A stretch of 64,000 nucleotides of DNA from NCBI GenBank assembly GCA_963920575.1, contig OY986969.1, positions 19,763,288-19,827,287 of the forward strand. The letters are read 5' to 3'. This DNA comes from Narthecium ossifragum. Taxonomy: Eukaryota; Streptophyta; Magnoliopsida; Dioscoreales; Nartheciaceae. Below are positions 29,850 to 40,607 of the stretch, piece by piece (the stretch's first letter is position 1; every line of letters starts with the position of its first letter). The position numbers and the translations under genes were made by a program. The notes under the pieces were generated by a model. It saw only the letters and a list, made by a program, of their open reading frames with translations, did no database searches and had not been told where the DNA came from.

Positions 29850-31190
29850 TAGCAAACGCCCCGACAAGAGCTACCAACCCAAGCTCTTGTCTTAATCAGT
29901 GGCTACTCTCAAAGCCACACCTGACTCCGGTCTCAAGCCGGCACGGCTACACAGAGATGAGTCACAAGGGAAAAACCCAAGCCACCAAGAAACTGCACGC
30001 TACGAGACACTCCGAAGCTGAAGGTTGATTTTGAAAGTCAAAGCTGATGGCTCTGAAACTGGCTGCTGCTGAAGCTGCTCGCCCCTCAGGAGTGCGCGGA
30101 CAGTTGGCTAGACCAGTCGCCTCACCGTCTCCAGCAAGCCTCTGCCTAGAATCTGAACTCCAGCGTCTGCCCCCAGGTACCTGCCCCAACTGAGGTATCA
30201 ACACACTGCTCATGCCCACGCCGTGTATCACACCCAACTGCTCTGCGGTATGTGTCTCGCGCCCCTCGCAACCAGCACCGTCGGTGGAACGACTCCCGGC
30301 AGCTAGCACTCAAGCACTCGGTGGGATCCCTCTCAGTATGGCGGTCCAAGCTGCCTCCAACAAGAACTGCCACGACGCCACTGCCGAAACATCTGAACTC
30401 TGCCAACGGCTACCCTGCCATTCCTTGAAACCCGGAACAACAACCCCGAACTCACAACGACCACCAACCAACTGCCTGGTGTCAACCCTCAAGTCACCTG
30501 TCTCAGTATCCGGAGAACAATCTTGCGTGTCCCTCGCTGTCACTCTAGGATACGGAGTTAGATGATCCAATCAAACCTCATGCGACCATGCGGTCCAAGT
30601 ACCCATAAAAGAGGAGGGTACTTGCAACCACACCACCCTCCAAGGGTAGGTGTCGGAGAATAATACGAGAAACTGTTCTCAAAACACAACCAACAGTGTC
30701 CCTAGTGACCCTGACATGCGTCACTATGCATCGCTCCCTAGGAAGGCAAGAAACCAACAGCTTCCCAAGCAAGCGATTCTCTAGGATGTCCAAAACATCC
30801 ACGATCTGGGACACCTCTTTCAACCAGTCCTCTACTGCTGAAGGATCTCCAACGACGCCTATGAACCTCAATCGGTTCGCCTCTTGAGATTTCAAGAGTA
30901 CAAAGGCGACACACGTCCTATTTCCTACTCGCTCATCTCCGGCACGGGGGGAGACACTGTCAGGAGAGGGAACGGACGACAACGGCGTGCATGCACATCT
31001 CCTCCTGAGACGTCATGTCTCAGCCGAAAAACAACAAAACAAGCAACAATGAATAAAAGCGGAAACATATCACACATGAGCGCAAACAAAACATGCAGGG
31101 ATGTTCTAATCCTAGAACTATCCCAACCCACACTCAACTTTTAACCACAAGCCTAATCCTATCCCTAGGACCTACAGCCTGCTTTGATAC
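29850..31190 (-). pseudogene. Degenerate gag region of a truncated Ty3/Gypsy element
   Basis: Immediately inside the primer-binding site (rc of gctttgataccaagttg, 31181-31197) on the minus strand lies a decayed gag. RFIGVVGDPSAVEDWLKEV (about 30840) corresponds to the conserved start of the Ty3 gag domain. Remnants of a cysteine-rich knuckle region follow (about 30390-30250). Several frames are needed. No protease or RT was found, so the element is truncated at about 29850. Confidence 0.6.
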
Positions 31191-31195
31191 CAAGT

Positions 31196-33489
31196 TGTCA
31201 CACTCTGAAGCAGAAAACTCATCCGGTCCGGGGCATGAGGGTTCCTACTCTATTCAATCTATCACTGGCGCATTTTATAATAAAATAATACAACTAATTA
31301 ACAATTGATATGGGTCAAAAATAAAATCTCTAATATAATTCAAGATTCCGATACAAATATGATCCTCAAGACATATATAATAAAACCTCAAAACCCTTAC
31401 AAAAGGAAATTATACATTTAAATAGTCCAACAAGATAAACATGAAGCCCAACTCCTCGAACACGCCAAAAGGGTCGACGCGCCTCCAAGAGCCTGTCTAG
31501 CTGGGAGCTACGGAAGAAGAGCTGATGCCTGCACCTTCAAAATGCAGTCCGGGTAGAAGTGAGCGATATGTTCGGTAGGATTCTATATTACAACGCTCAC
31601 AAAGGAAGGGAACAGTAAAGTTCTAGTAATCACCTCATCTCTAGGGGAAACTCACGTCACGTACACTGCCTACTCTAGGGCACGCACGCTGATGACCCAT
31701 GGTACTGTCAACATTCGTCCCTCTCAAACCAAACACTCCAGCATTGAACAACAGGGGATAAGACACATGGTGGTACGTAACTTACCCTAACAAAGAAACT
31801 GAGGAGTAACCTCAAAACATCAAATTATTATTATAACAATTTCCATCCTAGACCTGGCTACCCAGCCAAGGTCCTACGGCTAGATCCAAGCTACCCGAGA
31901 GCCTCGGATCGGCGATCAACCCATCGCCCCCGTTCTAACCTCTATGCCTCTAATGCAATTAAAATGCATGTGATGCTCAGGCACACATATAGAAGTATAA
32001 GCATGCAACATGATGTCAGGTCATAATATACAGGGTTAGGCGCAACGCATAGCTCGCCAAGGGGTGAACATAGCAAAGGTCTAAGGAAAACAGATAAATA
32101 TACACGTAAACCTACAAGTCTCAACAAGACTAAGCAACCAATCTACATTAACAACCAACATTAATCTACACACGGAATACAATACTGGCTAAACAATTAA
32201 ACAACTATAACATCAGTTATAATAATAATTTAATCAAGCTTAGGGCACGCCTACGACCCATTAATTCTACACATCCCAAGGGAGGTGTGACTCCCCCGGT
32301 TTAACCACAAGCCACACACGGGCCTACACAGATATAATAACATATATCTAGATTAAGATTAAAATAATCGATTTATCGAAATCAAACCATAATATACCAC
32401 TAAGCTAGAAAAATCATATCCTTCCATCTAGCCGTTCGATTCACATGAAACTTGATATGCCCACTCAATGGCATACGCCGAATCACATATTCAAAAATTG
32501 GATCAATCGAATAAACGATAATAGATGAAAACCTACAATTTCGGTAAAAATCCAGATTTGATAAACCAATCAAAATTCCTTCAAAAATAACTTTTACTAA
32601 AACCAAACTTTTCAAATCAAACCTAAATATCACTAAGATCATCTCCTCCAAACATTAAATTAATTGGATAATGAAAAACCACTTAATTTCTCTAATTAAA
32701 CTGACTACACTGTTCTGCACAACCTAGCCATTGAATTCACCCAAAATCATACTTAAATCCTAAAATTGTTAAATCAGTTTTCGTTGAAAGATAGCTCAGA
32801 GATCTACAACTTTTATGTAGAATATAAATTGAGATAATGCACGTACAGATCGAAAAACAAGCTTGAACACAACTGTTCTAATTAACCCAAAAAATCCGAA
32901 AATAACTTAAGGAAAACTTGCTTAAATCCATATCAATTCAAACCAAAATCCATTCAAACTTTAACCAGATGTCAAGCAAGCTAAAATACATCATTTACCA
33001 CACTTTAATTGAAGAACCAAGTATCTAATCAACTATGAACATAAAAAACAAGCTAAATGATAAATCCTACATAACTACCTTAATCCACGTTTAATACTCG
33101 ATTAAACCATTCAAGGGAGGTGTAGGGCTTCTCCCATAGCAGCTGGCAATCTCTCCCAATGCCTACAATGAGCTATCCTGGTGGATTAGAGAAGAAAAGA
33201 GAAGGAAGAAGAAAAAAGAAGAATAGAGGCGGTCTACGGGTTCTTATACGCTCGCGACCGATCAATCGTCCCAATGGCCGATCGATCATTCAAGGACCGA
33301 TCGATCATCCTCGTCCCACGGACCGATCGATCATCCTATGCTGGTTCAGGCGACCTTATCCTGACACGTTAAAGGCAGTGCCGACATCAAGCCCGATCGA
33401 TCGTCCGAAGCATGACAGCTGTCCTAAAGACAAGCTCTCACTCATGAGTTGGGATCTTTCGATCCCGAGACCCACTTAAGATTCTAACA
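31196..33489 (-). repeat. LTR of a truncated Ty3/Gypsy (Tekay/Del-like) element
   Basis: On the minus strand this LTR ends ...GAGTGTGACA and is followed by a TTGGTATCAAAGC primer-binding site. The plus-strand right end tctaaca (33489) is a plausible other end. It shares the phrase ctacccggactgc plus gtgcaggc with the LTR-like block at 61448-63501, typical of long chromovirus LTRs. A palindrome cluster with GATCGATC lies at 33259-33330. The partner LTR is missing from the window, so the outer end is uncertain. Confidence 0.5.
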
Positions 33490-34028
33490 AACACAAATAA
33501 CAAACAAAAGGGTGTGTGTACAACGTGGGTGTGGAACCAACCGTCAAGGCGTAATTTACCAAATTGCTCTTGGGGTCTTCGCGATCAACCCAATCGCAGA
33601 ACAAGGCCAAATGGACGAGACCCTCGACTTAACGCGGTCGAACCGGGTTGGAGAAACGGGTCCTCATAGGCGAAGTGTTCTGGCTCGAGCTGCAGGGTGC
33701 CGGACGGAGCTGGTGCAGGCGCGGCGTGGTCGTGCGAGGGAGAAGGAGGTCGTGCGATGGAGCTGGTGCAAGGGAGCCGTGCGACGGAGCTGGTGCGGCA
33801 GAGGAGGAGAAGCAGCAGAGAGAATGGGAGAAGAGAAGAAAGAAGAAGAAGAAGAGGGGGAGGTGGCTGGGGAAGGAGAACCTCACCAACTACGTGTACC
33901 TTGTGTCTTTTGATATTTCAACCCATACTTCGAAAGGTAGCAAGCTATCCACGTCACCTCTAGACTGCATCGATGAAATAGAATCAGACTTTATGCCATG
34001 AATCACAATATACTTCTCTTTCTCAACT
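33490..34028. other. Flank of the non-autonomous LTR element
   Basis: Purine-rich sequence (agaagaagaagaag near 33840) gives spurious long ORFs on both strands. No domain is recognisable. Confidence 0.35.
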
Positions 34029-35221
34029 TGTTAGAACAGAAATTATGACCGTTGACCGGGACTGTAATCAAGGTCAAAATTCTATTTCCACATTCGAAGA
34101 ATCAGGAAATTGTGGTTTTAGTTCTACTCCTTCGAATGATCGAATCAGAGGTGTTGAAGTGTACAAAGAAGATATTTTGTGGTTGGTGGTGGAGTTGATG
34201 GAAATGGAAAATGGGAATAATGGAAAATGAAAAATTAGAAATGGAGGATGGAAAATGGAATTCTATGTTAAATCTACTCCTATTTTAGGTAGATCTACTC
34301 CTAGAAATAAAGAATTATGGTAGCACTACTCCTAGAAAAATATGAAAGAAATTAAGGTAGCACTACTCCTAGAAATGAAGGACGTTGCAGGAATTAAAAG
34401 GAAGGAAAAGGCTTCATTGCTGAATTTAAAAGGCTACATTGATAATAAATATAAAATAGTACATAAAAGATAAAAAGCAGTTTTGCTTTGATGGCGGGGG
34501 CCTTTTTTTCTTCTTCTTCTTGGCTATTTATAGGGCTTCTGGTAACTGATTTGGAAACTGTCAGAAAACCACTATGCAGTTGCTGCAACTGTTGCTTTGA
34601 AAGTGGAAACCATCAGAACTGCATAACTGGTCTAAAACTGCTCTGGAACCGCCATTAAACAACGCCTCATGTCTTCCGCTGTATTTTTGCTGATGATAAC
34701 CTTGGAATCTGGCAAAACTCTGAACATCAAAGTTATAGATCTTCAAATTAGCTTTCCAACGGTACCAGAAACATCCAATTTGAACATCGGATGAGAAAGT
34801 TATGGCCAAAATACTTAGACTGCACTAATGGCCGATTAGCAAAAATGGACGATAGAAATTTGGACTAAGCCATTTAGATTTTATCGTCCATTTTGGACGA
34901 TGACTTCATCGTCCATTTTGGACGATAGAAAATCTGGTCGATAGATTTTGGACATTTGGTCTTATTTACCAGTTTGCCACTAAACCCTTTGACCATTAAT
35001 TTGATACATCAAATGACCGAATTTGGAGATGACGTCAACAACAAAGTTGTAGATCTTTTCGTCCTCTTTCCAATAGTTCAAGAATCGCTCACTTTAGATA
35101 CTTTATGCAAAAGTTATGGCCAAAATACTTCAGTTGTGTCAAAATTGAAGTATTTATTGGTGATTGGCAATATTTATGAAATTGCCATTGATCGCCCAAA
35201 TGGCTATATTTATATCTAACA
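34029..35221 (-). repeat. Left (3') LTR of the non-autonomous element
   Basis: TATA box CTATAAATAG on the minus strand at 34525-34532. Two copies of the palindrome ATCGTCCATTTTGGACGAT lie at 34883-34901 and 34908-34926, 25 bp apart. Confidence 0.93.
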
Positions 35222-35479
35222 TTTTACCCCCCGGTCTTTATAAAAATATTCATATTTTTGTAAAGACCTTATTCTGTTGGCCAATTTGGGCGATTTTGTC
35301 GGCCATATGAACGATTTTATTGACCATTCAATCAATCATCTTTGTCGACCATTTGCTATTATTGGTCGATCACTTTTATAAATCTCTGGTCGATCAACAT
35401 TGGTCGATGAGCAATTCTTGATCGCTCAGCTTTGGCGGATGACCAATTCTTTATCTCTCAGTTTTGACTGATGAACAAT

Positions 35480-36300
35480 TTTTAACGCTCAGCTTTGGCC
35501 GATAACCGATTTGTTATCGCTCAGCTTTGGGCGATAACCAATGTTTTATCGCTCAGTTTTGACCGATGACTAATTTTTTATCAAGATGAAGAATGGCCGA
35601 TATCGGCCAATGAGCATTGCTGGGCATTGATCGATCATCGACGGGTGATGAGTAATGAACGATGGGTGATGCTTGTCGATAAACAAGGATGGGCGATGTT
35701 CTATCGGCGATGATGAGCGATGAGCAAGACTGATCGATGAGCTTCGACGATGGTCGTCGATGGGCGACGAAGAAAGTTGATCGATGAACACATCTGGGCG
35801 ATGAAGAAAGGTGGACGATGAGGAAGCTGGTCGATGGCCAATGAGGGATGGCCGATAGAGATGCTGGAGGTGATAAGGTTGGCCGATGAGAAAGCTGAGC
35901 GATAAGCCATGGACGATGAACGACGATGGTCGTTGATATTGATCTGGCCGATGAAGATGATGGACGACGATGAGAAGCTGGGCGATAAGCAAGGTTCACG
36001 GTCGTCGACGAGCGACGAGTAATGGGTGATGAAGGATCGTTATCGACCAAGCTCTGTTCCCTTCTTTCCGCGATGGGCGACGAGGAATCGTCGTTGAGCA
36101 ACCATGGCCGATGATGGTCGATGACGCACGAGACGACGAGGAGCAAGCTTGGTCGATGAGCAACGCTGGCCGATGGAAGAGATGGTCGATGAGCAACGCT
36201 GGCCGATGGAAGAGATGGTCGATGAGCAATGAAGAAATTTGTTCTTCCCAACGGCGATGGGTTGCCACGGCGATGAAGGATCGTCGTTGACGGGCGATGA
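35480..36300. repeat. CGATGA-based degenerate repeats inside the LTR element
   Basis: Variants of ggcgatgag / ggtcgatgagcaa recur every 10-30 bp. A longer unit ggtcgatgagcaacgctgg is exactly repeated near 36148 and 36185. The HRPS-rich ORFs on the minus strand arise from this. Confidence 0.75.
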
Positions 36301-36449
36301 AGAAAGCTTTGCTTTTCCGTCTTCCGCGATGGGCGACGATCGGGGTGGTGAAAGTGCAAGGGTGACAAGGATGGAGATGGAACCCAGGGGTGAGGGAGGC
36401 GGACACCGGCCTCTGATCCACTGGATCTCCGGTCGTCCCATGGCCAGTC

Positions 36450-37135
36450 GAGTAAGCACCGCGTCGGAGACGGAGGTGATGAGGCGTTGCTCTGTTTTTT
36501 CCCAACGATGGTATTCTTGAGGTTGAGGATGATAGCAACGACGATGCTCTGTTTCCCTCAAAACGGCCATAGATTGCTCTGTTTTCCCAACCGACGAGAG
36601 TTTTGAGGTTGAAGATTACAGTAACGGCAAAGATCTGGACTTGCTTGAGGCAGGCCGCTGCCTGGGGATTCAATCTGGGGCGTCGACGGGCACTGGGAAG
36701 GATGGAGCAACTTACCCATCAACCTTTCGATGTTTGCCGCTGCCGTCGTTACCGTCCGATATTCCGCCGATGTCATTGTTCCATACCACGTCGGAGACGG
36801 AGGTGATGACTCCGACGTTGCCCTGTTCTCCCCCCAACGGCCATAGGTTGCCATCTTCCCAAGTGATAGAAGTTTTGAGGCCGATGTTGGCGCGGCGATG
36901 AAGTATCTGGGATGCTTGAAGGAAGCCGCGATCTGAGGAGTTAGGTATGGTTTTCCCTTCCGCCGCTGCCGTCGTCCCATGGCCAGCCGAGTGAAGATCG
37001 CGCCGGAGACGGAGGAGATGACCTCGGCACTACTCTGTTTCCCCCCCAATCGGCGACGGATCGCCGTCATCGACGAAGACCTTCGAGGCCGAGGACGGTA
37101 GTGACTATGAGGACTTTTATTTGAAGGAAACCGCT
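36450..37135. repeat. Diverged tandem repeats (3 units) inside the LTR element
   Basis: Three units beginning cgtcggagacggaggtgatg or a variant start near 36452, 36791 and 37001. Each continues with ctgttt(t)cccccaa-cggc and a ttgaggcc/ttgaggttga segment. Confidence 0.65.
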
Positions 37136-37211
37136 GCTGGGCGTCGTGGTCTCCACTGTTGCCTGGAATCCAATGCTTCACCAAATGTCTTGGATCCCGC
37201 CTCCTTCAGCG

Positions 37212-38144
37212 TTATGGCACTGCCTGCGGCCCATCGTAGAGGAAAGATGGGTTTGCCGTTGAAGGAGATCTCGAGGCTGTCAGAGGATCCCTCCCACGTC
37301 GTGGAGGTAGAAAATGAAACCGCCGGAGTTGGTGACGACGACGTTTGAGATTACAGAAGATGAAGGTGGTGGTGCAATCGTGGGAAAGATGGGTTCCAAG
37401 GCTCAGAAATGGAGGATCTCTGCCTTGAACCGCTCGAACCACCTTAAACTGCTTGAAACTGCTGCAGTTTTCACATCGTGCATGATCTCCCTTTGAGATC
37501 CCTACCTTGAACCGTTGGAACCGTCTGGAACTACTTGAACTGCTATAAACTGCTGCGGTTTTCACAACGTGTGCACGATCTCCTCTTGACATTCCTGTTT
37601 TGAACCGCTTGAACCGCCCTAAACTGCTGCGCAGAGGCAGCGAATGGTGAGGTGTCCTCCCTGATGACGCCGCCGGCAACAGATCTCCAAGAAGAAGATG
37701 GCTGACCATCTCTGACGTGTAGACGCTGATCGGGAGGCCATTGTCGGATTTCTCCATAAATGCTCGGCGTGTAGATTTTGTCCCTTCTTCTTTGACAGCT
37801 TTTTGATCAACCATCACCATATCTTGTTCAATTATATTGAACATTTTAAAATTAGTACTTGGTGAATTTTTATTATCGGCCATATCTGTAATATTTTCTG
37901 GCTGATTCGGTTCCACTATATCATCACTTTCTTTTGTAGATGAAAAATTCCTTACCAATAAAGTGAAACCGCCTTGATTCTGCATGAAAGATGGCATAGT
38001 GACCTTGATCTCCTCGCTGCTGGAACCTTCACGTGAGGACATACTCCATCTAAGAAAATTTTCTTGGAAAACAGCATCTGCATGGTCATTTCCTTCAGCT
38101 TTCAAAATAACAACTCTGGAAATGCTATCTCTCATTTTGTCCAT
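37212..38144 (-). CDS. Hypothetical ORF of the non-autonomous LTR element
   Basis: This 310-codon ORF starts 25 bp inside the primer-binding site, where gag normally begins. Its first half (MDKMRDSISRVVILKAEGND, acidic, with ADNKNSPSTNFKMFNIIEQD) has balanced composition and could be a real protein. From about residue 160 it runs into low-complexity SSSSS and FKRFK-type repeats produced by the tandem repeats below. I recognise no family and no zinc knuckle. It may be a relic of gag or a captured gene piece. Confidence 0.3.
   Translation of the reverse strand: MDKMRDSISRVVILKAEGNDHADAVFQENFLRWSMSSREGSSSEEIKVTMPSFMQNQGGFTLLVRNFSSTKESDDIVEPNQPENITDMADNKNSPSTNFKMFNIIEQDMVMVDQKAVKEEGTKSTRRAFMEKSDNGLPISVYTSEMVSHLLLGDLLPAASSGRTPHHSLPLRSSLGRFKRFKTGMSRGDRAHVVKTAAVYSSSSSSRRFQRFKVGISKGDHARCENCSSFKQFKVVRAVQGRDPPFLSLGTHLSHDCTTTFIFCNLKRRRHQLRRFHFLPPRRGRDPLTASRSPSTANPSFLYDGPQAVP
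37425..37630. repeat. About 100-bp tandem repeats rich in gaaccg/aactgct
   Basis: Three successive units carry gaaccgctcgaacc, aaactgct and ttttcacaacgtg motifs. They yield the FKRFK/FQRFK repeats of the minus-strand ORF. Confidence 0.6.
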
Positions 38145-38192
38145 TCTTCTTTGACAGCTTCAACACAAGGTCCCACTGGGCGTGCCAAAAAA

Positions 38193-39386
38193 TGTTAGAA
38201 CAGAAATTATGACCGTTGACCGGGACTGTAATCAAGGTCAAAATTCTATTTCCACATTCGAAGAATCAGGAAATTGTGGTTTTAGTTCTACGCCTTCGAA
38301 TGATCGAATCAGAGGTGTTGAAGTGTACAAAGAAGATATTTTGTGGTTGGTGGTGGAGTTGATGGAAATGGAACATGGGAATAATGGAAAATGAAAAATT
38401 AGAAATGGAGGATGGAAAATGGAATTCTATGTTAAATCTACTCCTATTTTAGGTAGATCTACTCCTAGAAATAAAGAATTATGGTAGCACTACTCCTAGA
38501 AAAATATGAAAGAAATTAAGGTAGCACTACTCCTAGAAATGAAGGACGTTGCAGGAATTAAAAGGAAGGAAAAGGCTTCATTGCTGAATTTAAAAGGCTA
38601 CATTGATAATAAATATAAAAGAGTACATAAAAGATAAAAAGCAGTTTTGCTTTGATGGCGGGGGCCTTTTTTTCTTCTTCTTCTTGGCTATTTATAGGGC
38701 TTCTGGTAACTGATTTGGAAACTGTCAGAAAACCACTATGCAGTTGCTGCAACTGTTGCTTTGAAAGTGGAAACCATCAGAACTGCATAACTGGTCTAAA
38801 ACTGCTCTGGAACCGCCATTAAACAACGCCTCATGTCTTCCGCTGTATTTTTGCTGATGATAACCTTGGAATCTGGCAAAACTCTGAACATCAAAGTTAT
38901 AGATCTTCAAATTAGCTTTCCAACGGTACTAGAAACATCCAATTTGAACATCGAATGAGAAAGTTATGGCCAAAATACTTAGACTGCACTAATGGCCGAT
39001 TAGCAAAAATGGACGATAGAAATTTGGACTAAGCCATTTGGATTTTATCGTCCATTTTGGACGATGACTTCATCGTCCATTTTGGACGATAGATAATCTG
39101 GTCGATAGATTTTGGACATTTGGTCTTATTTACCAGTTTGCCACTAAACCCTTTGACCATTAATTTGATACATCAAATAACCGAATTTGGAGATGACGTC
39201 AACAACAAAGTTGTAGATCTTTTCGTCCTCTTTCCAATGGTTCAAGAATCGCTCACTTTGGATACTTTATGCAAAAGTTATGGCCAAAATACTTCAGTTG
39301 TGTCAAAACTGAAGTATTTATTGGCGGATTGACAATATTTACGAAATTGCCATTGATCGCCCAAATGGTTATATTTATATCTAACA
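38193..39386 (-). repeat. Right (5') LTR of the non-autonomous element
   Basis: This is the direct copy of 34029-35221 with scattered substitutions. The TATA box is at 38689-38696 on the minus strand, with transcription reading leftwards into the primer-binding site. Confidence 0.93.
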
Positions 39387-39391
39387 CAACT

Positions 39392-40600
39392 CATGCCTTC
39401 TAATATTTTTCCTCCACATAAGCCTTGAGCTTCTTTGAGATAGAAACTTTAAGCGGAGGCACAGGTTGCCTTGGAACATTTCGAGTTGGTCTACCCAACC
39501 ATTCAAGCATTTCACTGTATCTATGTCAGAATAACGTCGATCATTAGTGGTGAAGTCTAATTTTTTCCCTCCAATAACTAGTGGAGACTTTAACCCCGAT
39601 GTAGAACTCTGAATCATACAAATCCACCAACAGATGTCTGACAGCTCGCGGTTGGAGGATGGCCAAGTTTTTATCAAGTTTGTATTTCCTCTGTTTTTCG
39701 GTACTAGAAGTGAAAATTTTGGAAGCTTAATGATGAAGTGAGGAACATAAAAACAAAAAGCATGTAAACTATGACCAGTTACAGGGTGAGCTGAGGAAGC
39801 ATATTAGTGACCATTACTAGCTGATGTGTGCCTTAATCAGGGTGGACCCAGGATTTGAACTCCATCCGGGCTGCCTTGTTTCATTCCATAAAATTTAATA
39901 ACAATAAGAGCTATTGTTTTGACAAAACACAAATTTCATTAAAGTTCCAAATAGTATAACACTGACAAAGAAATAATATCATTTTGGTATTATAAATTGT
40001 GAATAAATGAAACAACAAATACAGGTATAACAAATAGTCTAAAGATGAGCAAAATTAACAACTCAACCAATTTGATGATGTAAATACTAGAAATCTGTCA
40101 TAAGGCTAGGAACAAGCGATGTAGCATTACAATAGCTAAATAGGCCATGAAAAATCCAAAGCAGATGTACATTCTGAAATCAATGATCATATCACATCCT
40201 AAACTTCCAAAAAACTTACTCGAGCAACTAGTGTGGCAAAGAAAATAAGAAAGGATTTAAGATAAATAAGTCAATTGCCAAATGAAAATTTTATTTGAAT
40301 ATAGATAACTATCCAAGGTAGTCATACCCCATATCATCAACTAGATGCATCCAACAATACCATCAGCAGTAGATACGCCAGAAACACAGTCAAATATAAA
40401 TTGGACACCTGCTCTGCATTGGAAAGTAATAGAATTTTATAAGTGAATGCAATGACAATAGCAAGATTGCGAACTTCAACTGACTTCATGTCTTCATCAT
40501 ATTTCAGACATGCCTTTATTTGGCTATATTTACTAATATGACGGAGATTGCAAACTGTTACTTCAGATGCATACTATACAAACATAGGAACTTGGCGTAA
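39392..40600. other. Gene-free stretch between LTR element and hAT pseudogene
   Basis: A 98-codon minus-strand ORF (39677-39381) runs into the LTR and shows no domain. The rest is AT-rich and may include the 3' end of the hAT element on the minus strand. Confidence 0.4.
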
Positions 40601-40607
40601 ACTAACA

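Larger units (their letters stand above)
34029..39386 (-). mobile_element. Non-autonomous LTR retrotransposon (LARD-like), complete
   Basis: Two LTRs of 1193-1194 bp (34029-35221 and 38193-39386) begin TGTTAGA and end TCTAACA and are flanked by perfect 5-bp duplications CAACT (34024-34028, 39387-39391). The minus orientation is shown by a primer-binding site next to the right LTR (TGGCACGCCCAGTGGGACC, 38187-38169), a polypurine tract GGGGGGTAAAA next to the left LTR (35234-35222) and TATA boxes in minus orientation. I counted about 16 differences between LTRs, roughly 1.3%. The 2.97-kb interior has no gag, protease, RT or integrase, so it must depend on proteins from another element. Confidence 0.93.

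Noticed and set aside
29426..30982. Several ORFs of 66-134 codons
   Set aside because: They are decayed gag frames or repeat sequence next to an LTR and primer-binding site; none stands alone as a gene.
33512..34001. Arg/Glu-rich ORFs near 33.5-34.0 kb
   Set aside because: A GAAGAA-type purine stretch open in three frames; no domain.
35553..36673. Long overlapping minus-strand ORFs rich in HRPS and similar repeats
   Set aside because: They are produced by CGATGA-type tandem repeats that stay open in several frames; no domain and no independent support.
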